This document shows, in pieces, positions 27,058 to 35,042 of a stretch of DNA of 64,000 nt. The notes beneath the pieces were generated by a model. It was given only the letters and a program-made list of their open reading frames with translations. It ran no database searches and was not told the DNA's origin. The position numbers and the translations under genes were made by a program. Origin of the DNA: Vicinamibacterales bacterium (GTDB lineage Bacteria; Acidobacteriota; Vicinamibacteria; Vicinamibacterales; UBA8438); the NCBI GenBank assembly GCA_937766455.1, contig CALLXD010000039.1, positions 62,001 through 126,000 of the forward strand. The letters run 5' to 3'. Numbering within the stretch: the first letter of the stretch is position 1; each line of letters begins with the position of its first letter.

Positions 27058-28605
27058 ATGCTGACAGCCATACTCCGGCGCCTGATTCCCGCTCTGACCG
27101 TGTGGGCACTGGCCCCCGTCGGTGCGCCCGCTCAGCCGTTACAGGGCCTCCAGGTGGACGTCATTCTGGACCCGGCGTTGCCGGCACAGCCGCCCGGTCG
27201 ACTGCTCATTGTCTTCGCCGAAGGCGGCGCCGGCGTCGAGCCGCGGCGTCTCATCGCACGCACCGGGAGCGGTGCCGTGCCGACACTCGGCGTCGATGCT
27301 CCCGCGCTTGCGCCCGGCGGCCGCGTCACGGTCGAAGGCGCGACGGCCTCTCTCTTTCCACTCGAAGAGGCTGCGGGCCTCCATGCGGGAGAGTACCGCG
27401 TGCAGGCGGTCCTCAGGACCAACCGAGATCTGCGGGCGTTCGATGCCCCAGGCACGCTCTTCAGTGACGTTGTGCAGGTATCCCTCGACCCACAACGGGC
27501 GGGTTCGGTGACGGTGACCCTGGCGCACCGACTGCCTGAGGAGTCCCTGCCACCGAGCACTCGGTTTCTCAGGTTCATCAAACTGCGTTCGGACCTGCTG
27601 TCAGCGTTCCACGGTCGACCTATCTATCTACGCGCCGGTGTCATCTTGCCCGTCGGGTTCGACCGGGAGCCTCAGCGACGATACCCGCTGCGTGTTCGCA
27701 TCGGCGGTTTCGGCGTCCGCTATACGGCGGTGCAGTCGCTGATGCGAACCGGGTCCCCTTTCAGAGCCGCCTGGACCGCCGAGGACGCCGACGCGCCGCG
27801 CATGTTGCTGTTGCACCTCGACGGCGCCGGTCCGTTCGGCGACCCGTATCAAGTCAACTCGGCCAACAACGGTCCCTTTGGCGATGCGGTGACCCAGGAG
27901 CTGATCCCGCACGTCGAGCGCGAGTTCCGTGGTGTGGGGACGCGGGACGCTCGGGTCCTCGATGGGTCGTCGACAGGTGGCTGGGTCTCGCTGGCGCTGC
28001 AGATGTTCTATCCCGACGTATTCAATGGCGCGTGGGCGTCATGCCCGGACAGCGTCGACTTTCGCGCGTTCCAGCGGGTTGACATCTACGGCGACGCTAG
28101 CGCCTACCTCGACGAGCGGGGCGGCGAGCAAGCCAGCGCCCGCAATCTCGACGGAAGTGTTCGCTTTACGATGCGTCACGAGCTGCGCATGGAAAACGTG
28201 CTCGGCGCGGGTGGCAATTGGACGACCTCCGGCCGGCAGTGGGGCGCATGGAACGCAGCCTATGGACCGCGTGGCGCCGAAGGGCAGCCGGTTCCGCTTT
28301 GGGATCCACAGACCGGGCGCATCGACCCGATCGTGGCCCGCCATTGGGAGCGCTACGATCTGCGCCTGCAGCTCGAGCGACAGTGGGACACCCTGGCGCC
28401 CAAGCTGGACGGTAAGCTCAATATCTGGGTGGGCGACATGGACAACTACTTTCTCAACGAGGCCGTCCATCTGTTCGAGCAGTTCCTAGTCACGAGGCCA
28501 TCTCTCGACGCCCGGGTCGTCTACGGGCAGGGCCGAGGGCACTGCTGGACCGGCATCTCGGCTGGCGAGATGATGCGCGAGATGGCCTCGGCCGTGACTC
28601 AGTGA
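27058..28605 (+). CDS. Exported putative esterase (alpha/beta-hydrolase)
   Basis: 515 residues with a signal peptide ending GAPAQ. The N-terminal 200 residues (LQVDVILDPALPAQPPGRLLIVFAEGG...) form a beta domain. The C-terminal 300 residues match the esterase D/feruloyl-esterase-like family: the nucleophile elbow GSSTG gives Ser305, preceded by NGPFGDAVTQELIPHVER, and a C-terminal histidine in GQGRGHCWTG. Candidate substrates are acylated sugars or lipids. The last 4 bases overlap the GTG start of the following ABC exporter gene (GTGA), so the two are translationally coupled and may act on one export or processing route. Confidence 0.78.
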   Translation: MLTAILRRLIPALTVWALAPVGAPAQPLQGLQVDVILDPALPAQPPGRLLIVFAEGGAGVEPRRLIARTGSGAVPTLGVDAPALAPGGRVTVEGATASLFPLEEAAGLHAGEYRVQAVLRTNRDLRAFDAPGTLFSDVVQVSLDPQRAGSVTVTLAHRLPEESLPPSTRFLRFIKLRSDLLSAFHGRPIYLRAGVILPVGFDREPQRRYPLRVRIGGFGVRYTAVQSLMRTGSPFRAAWTAEDADAPRMLLLHLDGAGPFGDPYQVNSANNGPFGDAVTQELIPHVEREFRGVGTRDARVLDGSSTGGWVSLALQMFYPDVFNGAWASCPDSVDFRAFQRVDIYGDASAYLDERGGEQASARNLDGSVRFTMRHELRMENVLGAGGNWTTSGRQWGAWNAAYGPRGAEGQPVPLWDPQTGRIDPIVARHWERYDLRLQLERQWDTLAPKLDGKLNIWVGDMDNYFLNEAVHLFEQFLVTRPSLDARVVYGQGRGHCWTGISAGEMMREMASAVTQ

Positions 28606-30479
28606 GCCACCGCATGCGTACCCTCCGATTCGGGTCGTGGCCAGACTTCAGACGCGTGCTCGCCGAGGTGCGCTACCTGCCGCGGACATTGGGTCTGGTC
28701 CGAGACGCGGCCGGCAGATGGACGCTGCTCTGGGGCGTGCTCCTCCTAGTTCAAGGACTCCTGCCCGCGCTGACGCTCTACCTGACGAAACAGGTTGTCG
28801 ACGCTCTTGTCGGGGCCATCGACGGTGGGGCCGGGTGGTCTGGTGCCAGGCCCTTACTGTTACCGGTGGCCCTTATGGGTCTCGTCGCGCTCTTGGGGCT
28901 CCTGACTCGCGCGGCCGTGGGGTGGGTACAGGAACTGCAGCAAGGTCTGCTTGAAGACCACATCCGCCGCCTGATTCACGAACAGTCGGGTGCGGTGCGG
29001 ATGGAGTTCTACGACTTTCCGGAATTTCACGACCACCTGCATCGCGCGCGCGATGAAGCCGGGTACCGGCCCGCTCGGTTGCTCGATGCGGTTGGCGGGC
29101 TCTTTCGCAGTGCGACGACGCTATGCGCGCTCGCGGCGGTCTTGGTTGCGCAGGGGAGTTGGCTGCTGCCGGTGGTGATGCTGCTCGGCGCAGGGCCATC
29201 GCTCTGGGGCGCAGTGTTGAACACCTTGGGACGCCAGGCGTGGCGGCTCGGGGTCACAAAACTGGAGCGGCGGACCTGGTACTACGACCACTTGCTCACG
29301 GCGCGCGAGTCCGCGGCCGAGATGCGAGCTCTTGGCCTGACCGCGGCATATGTGGCGGCCTACCAGCGGCTGAGGAGCCGGTTCCGACGCGAACGCCTGG
29401 ACCTGATGCGGCAGGAAGGTGTCCGGGAACTGGCGGCCTTGCTGCTGGGACTCGTCGTCGCCGGGGCGGCAGGCGTGTGGATTGTCAACGAAGCGCTGGC
29501 AGGGCGAATGACGGTTGGTGGGTTGGCGATGTTCTATGCGGCGTTCGTCCAGGGGCAGTCGGCGATGCGGACGGGCCTGCGGAGCGCAGCCGAGTTGTTC
29601 GCCAACACTCTGTTTCTGGGTAACTTGTTCGCGTTTCTTGCGCTTGACCCGGAGCCAGACCGGGGCCGCGGAGCAGCGGGCGAGCCCCTCTCCTCGAGCC
29701 CGTCAGCACGCGGCGAGGGCGTACGGTTCGAGGGGCTGGAATTTCGCTATCCTGGGTCATCGCGAGCCGCACTATCCGGATTTAACCTGGATGTGCCGGC
29801 CGGCAAGACGGTTGCCATTGTCGGCGCGAACGGGGCCGGGAAAAGCACCGTGTTCAAGCTCCTGTGCCGGTTCTACGAGCCGCAGGCCGGGCGTATCCTG
29901 ATCGAGGGTCGGCCCATCACGGAGCGCGCACCGGAAGAGGTTCGGCGCTCGCTCTCGGTGTTGTTCCAAGAACCGGTCAGGTTCTCCGCTACCGTTCAAG
30001 AGAGCGTCGCCCTGGCCGCATCGGATGAGGCGCCATCGCTCGCGCGAGTGAAAGCAGCGATGCGAGGAGCCGGGGCGGAGGGTCTCGTCGCGCGCCTTCC
30101 AGACCGGTACGACACGCTGCTTGGCAAAGAGTTCGAGAACGGGACGGAGCTGAGCGGAGGGGAATGGCAGCGCATTGCACTCGCCCGCGCGCTGATGCGC
30201 CCCGTGCCCATCGTGCTGCTCGACGAGCCGACGAGCGCGATGGACTCGTGGGCGGAATCAGAGTGGTTCGACCGACTGCGCGCCGCCACCAGTGGACGTA
30301 CGACCATCATCATCACGCATCGTTTTACGACCGCCATGCGGGCGGATGTGATCCATGTGATGGGCGCGGGCCGGATTGTGGAATCAGGCACGCATGAGGA
30401 TCTTGTGATGGCCGGCGGGGCCTACGCGTCCTCCTGGGCGCGCCAGTCGAGGGACTCGCAGACCGACTCGGCGGGGTAG
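28602..30479 (+). CDS. ABC exporter (fused permease-ATPase)
   Basis: 625 residues from GTG 28602, which overlaps the esterase stop. Residues 1-340 hold about six membrane helices; the ATPase follows with GANGAGKST (Walker A), LFQEPVRFSAT (Q-loop), LSGGEWQRIALARAL (signature), VLLDEPTSAMD (Walker B) and TIIITHRFTTAM (H-loop). An ATPase signature with GGEWQR is common in peptide and lipid exporters of the NHLM/SunT-like group. No adjacent peptide-precursor gene is apparent, and the N-terminus has no C39 peptidase. The substrate is unknown. Confidence 0.92.
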   Translation: MSHRMRTLRFGSWPDFRRVLAEVRYLPRTLGLVRDAAGRWTLLWGVLLLVQGLLPALTLYLTKQVVDALVGAIDGGAGWSGARPLLLPVALMGLVALLGLLTRAAVGWVQELQQGLLEDHIRRLIHEQSGAVRMEFYDFPEFHDHLHRARDEAGYRPARLLDAVGGLFRSATTLCALAAVLVAQGSWLLPVVMLLGAGPSLWGAVLNTLGRQAWRLGVTKLERRTWYYDHLLTARESAAEMRALGLTAAYVAAYQRLRSRFRRERLDLMRQEGVRELAALLLGLVVAGAAGVWIVNEALAGRMTVGGLAMFYAAFVQGQSAMRTGLRSAAELFANTLFLGNLFAFLALDPEPDRGRGAAGEPLSSSPSARGEGVRFEGLEFRYPGSSRAALSGFNLDVPAGKTVAIVGANGAGKSTVFKLLCRFYEPQAGRILIEGRPITERAPEEVRRSLSVLFQEPVRFSATVQESVALAASDEAPSLARVKAAMRGAGAEGLVARLPDRYDTLLGKEFENGTELSGGEWQRIALARALMRPVPIVLLDEPTSAMDSWAESEWFDRLRAATSGRTTIIITHRFTTAMRADVIHVMGAGRIVESGTHEDLVMAGGAYASSWARQSRDSQTDSAG

Positions 30480-30497
30480 CCGTAGCCGGCATTCAGG

Positions 30498-32621
30498 TCA
30501 TTGGCCATTGGCGGGGACATCGATCAGCCAGTGGGTGAACCAGCTCCGTATCCGTTCCAGGCGGTCTACCAGTAGCCACGGTTCTCCAGTTCTGGACAGC
30601 CCGTGACTTGAGCGCGGGTAGCGAACCAGTTCGGTCGGGATCCCTCGCTTCTTCAGCGCCATGAACCACTTCTCACCGTCCCCGATCGGGGTCCGGTGGT
30701 CGTTCTCGCTGTGAATGATGAGGGTCGGGGCGGTGACGTGCTCGACGTATCTGATGGGCGAGAGCCGGTCGTACAGTTCTCGCTGCTCCCACGGCGGTCC
30801 TCCGAATGCGAAGTCCAGTAGCGGCTGCGCGTCGGTCGAGCCATACAGACTTGTCCAGTCAGCGATCGAGCGGCTGGTGACCGCGGCGGCGAAACGGTTC
30901 GTGGTGGCGGTGAGCCAGTTGGTCATGAAGCCACCGTAGCTCCCGCCGGAGACACCGACGCGGGCCGGGTCGATATCCGGATATGCCTCGAGCGCGATGT
31001 CGACGCCGGCCAGGTAGTCTTCCGAGTCGACTTCACCCCAACCGGGCGTGGTCGCATACGTGAACTCGTGTCCATACCCCGTCGACCCGCGAGGGTTGGT
31101 GTACAGGACGAAGAAGCCGGCGTTCGACAACACATGAAACGTCCTGAAGAAGGTGTTCCGGTAGGCGCCGTACGGGCCCCCGTGAATTTTTAAAATGAGC
31201 GGATACCGCCGGCCCGCTTCGTACCCGACCGGCTTCATGAGCCAACCTTCCACCTGGGTACCGTCCGTCAGCGTCCAGCCCAGACGCTCCGCTGGCTGGA
31301 GGCTACGCTCAGCGACCCATGCATCGTTGAAGGACGTCACCCGCCGTTGGCCACTACCGTCGCTGCGGTTGACGAACACCTCGGCTGGCGTCACGACCGC
31401 GGACGCGCTGTAGGCCATGACCAGACCGTCCCGGGAGACTGAGAGCGACTGAATGTCCCGGTCGCCGCTCGTGACCTGACGAATCACGTCCCCCGTGGCG
31501 TTGACCTCATACAGATGTCGGTTCCCGCTGACCCCCGCCAGAAACCGGACAGCGTCCCCGGTGGGGGTCCAGCGTGGCGACCCTGGCACAAACGGCCAGT
31601 CCGCGGTCAGGTTCCGAGGGAGGCCTTGGAACGTGCCGTCAACCGCAAGGCCGACCATCCGCACGTCGGTTGCCTCACCCTGCGCGCGTCTCTGCAGAAA
31701 CGTCAACGCACTGCCGTCAGGCGAGACGTGCGGTGCGAACTCGTCGCCTGGGTTGGACGTCAGTTGTTGTGGGTCGCCGGCGTCGCGGCCGACGACGTAG
31801 ATGTCGTGTGTGAGGGCGATATCGGCGTCGTCCTCGCCCTCATCGCCGGTGAAATACAGGCGCTCCGCGTCAGGCGACCACGCGACGTCGCCGACATCGA
31901 AAGGCAGGTCGGTTCGCTGGACGGCTGTGCCGCCAGCCGCCGCCACGATAAACAGCTGGCGTTTCGCCGGTGTCGATGGATGCGGCAGAAGGGCCGGGGT
32001 GCCGTCGCGCTTGTAGCGCGTGGTAGTGATGACCCGCCCGTCAAAACGCGCCGCGTCGAGTGTGCGGGTGATGGCGTCAGGCGCAATCCAGCCCGCCCGT
32101 TCCGGCGTGCCAGTGGCCGCGTCGCGTGGGCGCTTCAGGAAAGCAATCCATGCGCCATCCGGCGACCAGACCGGGGCTCCCTCAACCCCCTCAATCTGGT
32201 AGGCCTCGCCGCCAGGGAAAGTGACGCGGGCGAACCAGGTCGGGTTCGTGTCTTCGGTCCCATCATCACCCGTACCGCCCCGTGGCGACTGGAAGCTCAG
32301 GAGGCGGCCGTCAGGCGACCAGACGGGTGCACGGGCCTCGCGCGTGGGGTCGGTAAACCGGAACGGGTCCCCCGCCGGTTGCCCGCCACGCAATTCTTGC
32401 ATCCAGACCTCTCGATGGCGTCGGTTCGCCGCCTCATCGATCGTGATGACGGTGAAGGCCAGGAGCGCGCCGTCCGGCGAGATGGCGACCTCGGCGACAC
32501 CGACCTCTTGGTAGAAGTCCTCGGGGACGAGGCCGCCGTTCTGAGCGCTGGCCCCGAGCGGGGTCAGTGCCAGCGCGGTAACGATCAGGAAGGCGAGGCT
32601 CGCGTGCGGGTGAGTCGGCAT
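30498..32621 (-). CDS. Exported S9 family prolyl oligopeptidase-like peptidase
   Basis: 707 residues with a signal peptide ending GASAQN. A seven-bladed WD/PD40 propeller (repeats such as AVSPDGSALLAFT-like ISPDGALLAF, WSPDGRLLSFQS, WSPDAERLYFTGDE) fills the first 440 residues, then the alpha/beta-hydrolase domain. The nucleophile is in GVSGGSYGGFMTNW (Ser near residue 560); the acid and base are in HSENDHRTPIGDGE and RSSHGLSRTGEP. The enzyme belongs to the dipeptidyl/acylaminoacyl peptidase subgroup and should release N-terminal peptides in the periplasm. It is convergent with the ABC exporter gene, 18 bases away. Confidence 0.95.
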   Translation of the reverse strand: MPTHPHASLAFLIVTALALTPLGASAQNGGLVPEDFYQEVGVAEVAISPDGALLAFTVITIDEAANRRHREVWMQELRGGQPAGDPFRFTDPTREARAPVWSPDGRLLSFQSPRGGTGDDGTEDTNPTWFARVTFPGGEAYQIEGVEGAPVWSPDGAWIAFLKRPRDAATGTPERAGWIAPDAITRTLDAARFDGRVITTTRYKRDGTPALLPHPSTPAKRQLFIVAAAGGTAVQRTDLPFDVGDVAWSPDAERLYFTGDEGEDDADIALTHDIYVVGRDAGDPQQLTSNPGDEFAPHVSPDGSALTFLQRRAQGEATDVRMVGLAVDGTFQGLPRNLTADWPFVPGSPRWTPTGDAVRFLAGVSGNRHLYEVNATGDVIRQVTSGDRDIQSLSVSRDGLVMAYSASAVVTPAEVFVNRSDGSGQRRVTSFNDAWVAERSLQPAERLGWTLTDGTQVEGWLMKPVGYEAGRRYPLILKIHGGPYGAYRNTFFRTFHVLSNAGFFVLYTNPRGSTGYGHEFTYATTPGWGEVDSEDYLAGVDIALEAYPDIDPARVGVSGGSYGGFMTNWLTATTNRFAAAVTSRSIADWTSLYGSTDAQPLLDFAFGGPPWEQRELYDRLSPIRYVEHVTAPTLIIHSENDHRTPIGDGEKWFMALKKRGIPTELVRYPRSSHGLSRTGEPWLLVDRLERIRSWFTHWLIDVPANGQ

Positions 32622-32667
32622 GAGGGCGCTCCAGAGTCGTTCGAGAAGTGTATGCGATCATAAGCGC

Positions 32668-34380
32668 ATGGCTTTTCAGGCGGAACGAGGGATTATCTGC
32701 GCTGTCAGTGTGGTGGTGGCGGCGGCCTGGGTTGGCCTGGCGCCGACAGCGCTTGTGGGCAGCACCCAACCGATTCGTGCTCGGCACGCGATGGTGGTGT
32801 CGCAAGATGATCTGGCGTCGCGGGTTGGCGACCAGGTGTTACGGGACGGGGGCAACGCGGTGGACGCGGCGGTCGCGACCGCGTTCGCGCTGGCGGTGAC
32901 GTATCCCACAGCCGGCAACATCGGTGGCGGCGGGTTCCTCGTCTATCGCCCGGCCGCGGGAGACCCGGTGGCATACGATTTCCGCGAGACCGCGCCGGCC
33001 GGGGCGTCGCCCACCATGTTCATGCGAGGGCGCGAGTACGACGCGCGCGTGCATCACAATAGTCACCTGGCCGTGGGTGTGCCCGGCACGGTCGCCGGGC
33101 TGCATCTGGCGTGGACCGAACACGGGTCGCTGCCGTGGCAGCGTCTCGTGGAGCCGGCCGAGACGCTGGCGCGCTCCGGCTTTGTCGTGCGGGATCCGCT
33201 GGCTCGCTCACTGGCCGCGGTCCTGCCGAGGATGCAGGACTACCCGGCGTCGGTCGCCCAGTTCTCGAAGAACGGTCAGCCGTACCAAGTGGGCGACACC
33301 TTCCGTCAGCCCGACCTGGCGCTCACGCTCTCGCGGATCAGGCTCGACGGGCCAGCCGGCTTCTACGAGGGGCAGACCGCCGACCGGATCGCCGCCGAGA
33401 TGGCTGCCAATGGCGGCATCATGACCCATGCCGATCTGGCCGCGTACCGCGCTCTCCGTCGCACGCCGATGACCGGCACCTACCGAGGCTACGACATCAT
33501 CTCGATGCCACCGATCAGTTCAGGTGGCGTGGCGGTCATTGAGATGCTGAACGTGCTGGAAGGCTACGACCTGGGGGCGTCTGGCAGCGGTTCGGCCGCG
33601 ACCACGCATCTCATCATCGAAGCGATGCGGCGCGCGTATGCCGACAGAGCGAAGAGTCTGGGTGATCCGGATTTCAATGCCCGTATGCCCGTTGCACAAC
33701 TGATTTCGAAGGACTACGCCGCCGAACTCAGAGCCACCATCAACCTCGACCGCGCCTCGGTCTCCTCTCCGGACAGTTTCTCCTGGCCGGCCGAGGGGGA
33801 CGAAACGACCCATGTCGCAGTGGTCGATGGTGCGCGCAACGCGGTGTCACTGACCTACACGCTGGAGCAGGGGTATGGGTCGAAGATCACCGTGCCGGGC
33901 GCCGGTTTCCTGCTGAACAACGAGATGGGCGACTTTAACCCGGTTCCCGGGTTGACGACCCGGAGCGGGCGTATCGGTACCGACCCCAATCTGGCCGAGC
34001 CGGGGAAGCGGATGTTGTCCAGCATGACGCCCACCATTGTGTCTCGCGACGGTCGCCTGGTCATGGTCACCGGCAGTCCTGGAGGGCGCACCATCATCAA
34101 CACGGTCTTGATGACGATTCTCAATGTGATCGACTTCGGGATGAACGTGCAAGAGGCGGTGGACGCGCCTCGGCTGCATCACCAGTGGTTGCCCGACGAG
34201 ACGCGCTACGAGCGGTGGGGCCTGTCGCCGGACACCCTGGCGTTGCTCGCACAGCGAGGCCACCGCATGGTCGAAATCGGTGTCCAGGGGGCCGTGTCGG
34301 CGATCGTCTACAACGCCGAGGAGGATGTGCTCGAGGCGGCCGAAGATCGGCGGCGGACCAGCGCCGCCGTCGGTTTCTGA
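32668..34380 (+). CDS. ggt: Gamma-glutamyltransferase
   Basis: 570 residues from ATG 32668; an upstream start at 32620 overlaps the neighbouring divergent gene and is rejected. A signal peptide covers residues 1-30. The proenzyme self-cleaves before Thr380 in ETTHVAVVD, whose following GNAVSL.YTLEQGYGSKI stretch matches the small-subunit start; NEMGDFNP, GKRMLSSMTPTIV and GSPGGRTIINTVL complete the signature. It hydrolyses or transfers the gamma-glutamyl group of glutathione and related peptides in the periplasm. A second, lipoprotein paralogue lies at 40397-42088. Confidence 0.96.
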   Translation: MAFQAERGIICAVSVVVAAAWVGLAPTALVGSTQPIRARHAMVVSQDDLASRVGDQVLRDGGNAVDAAVATAFALAVTYPTAGNIGGGGFLVYRPAAGDPVAYDFRETAPAGASPTMFMRGREYDARVHHNSHLAVGVPGTVAGLHLAWTEHGSLPWQRLVEPAETLARSGFVVRDPLARSLAAVLPRMQDYPASVAQFSKNGQPYQVGDTFRQPDLALTLSRIRLDGPAGFYEGQTADRIAAEMAANGGIMTHADLAAYRALRRTPMTGTYRGYDIISMPPISSGGVAVIEMLNVLEGYDLGASGSGSAATTHLIIEAMRRAYADRAKSLGDPDFNARMPVAQLISKDYAAELRATINLDRASVSSPDSFSWPAEGDETTHVAVVDGARNAVSLTYTLEQGYGSKITVPGAGFLLNNEMGDFNPVPGLTTRSGRIGTDPNLAEPGKRMLSSMTPTIVSRDGRLVMVTGSPGGRTIINTVLMTILNVIDFGMNVQEAVDAPRLHHQWLPDETRYERWGLSPDTLALLAQRGHRMVEIGVQGAVSAIVYNAEEDVLEAAEDRRRTSAAVGF

Positions 34381-34498
34381 CCATGGGAACCTCGGGGTCC
34401 TGCGCTTCGTCTCCTGGCTATACCCCGACCGTTGCGCGGTGCCCTGACGCCAGGTCTGGTCAGCGCCCTAGTGACCGTCCGCGAGGGCGGATTTATGC

Positions 34499-34504
34499 AA
34501 GGAG
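34499..34504 (+). promoter_or_regulatory. Ribosome binding site of the DinB-fold gene
   Basis: AAGGAG lies 6 bases before the ATG at 34511 and is one of the strongest sites in the window. Confidence 0.6.
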
Positions 34505-34510
34505 ATAGAG

Positions 34511-35023
34511 ATGGCGATCAGTGACGCGTTGCTGCCTGAATTTGATCAAGAGATGGCGGGCGTACGAAAGACATTGGAGCGCGTGCCTGCCGACAAGTTT
34601 GGCTGGCAACCGCACGAGAAATCGTCGTCCATGATGAGCCTGGCTGGGCACCTTGCGCACCTGGTGGGCTGGACGTCAATGATGATCGACACCGGACAAT
34701 TGGACCTCGCGCCTGGCGGAGAGCCGATGGCGCCCCCCCCCACGCCAAACAGCGTCGCCGAGCTGCTGGCGACGTTTGACACGAATGCCGCAGCGGCGCG
34801 CGCGGCCATCGCTGGCGCCAGCGATGAGACGTTGATGCAGCCGTGGACGTTGCTACACAACGGTCTCACCACGTTGTCGCTGCCCAGGGTCGCCGTCCTG
34901 CGGACCTTTGTGATGAATCATGTCATCCATCACCGGGCCCAGCTCGGCGTGTATCTCCGCATGAACGACGTCCCGGTGCCGTCGATTTACGGACCATCGG
35001 CCGACGAGGACCCGTTCGCATAG
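34511..35023 (+). CDS. DinB-fold (YfiT/DinB four-helix bundle) metalloprotein
   Basis: 170 residues, no signal peptide. The metal-binding histidines of the family are visible in SLAGHLAHLVGW (about residue 53) and in MNHVIHHRAQLGVYLRMN (about 137-141), giving a likely nickel or zinc site. Despite the name this is unrelated to DNA polymerase IV; the fold includes thiol-dependent transferases (bacillithiol, mycothiol) and stress proteins. The close of the protein (VPVPSIYGPSADEDPF) is typical of the group. A run of nine C bases (34733-34741) encodes PPP within the frame. Confidence 0.9.
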   Translation: MAISDALLPEFDQEMAGVRKTLERVPADKFGWQPHEKSSSMMSLAGHLAHLVGWTSMMIDTGQLDLAPGGEPMAPPPTPNSVAELLATFDTNAAAARAAIAGASDETLMQPWTLLHNGLTTLSLPRVAVLRTFVMNHVIHHRAQLGVYLRMNDVPVPSIYGPSADEDPFA

Positions 35024-35042
35024 CCGGACCGAGAGCCGCTCG

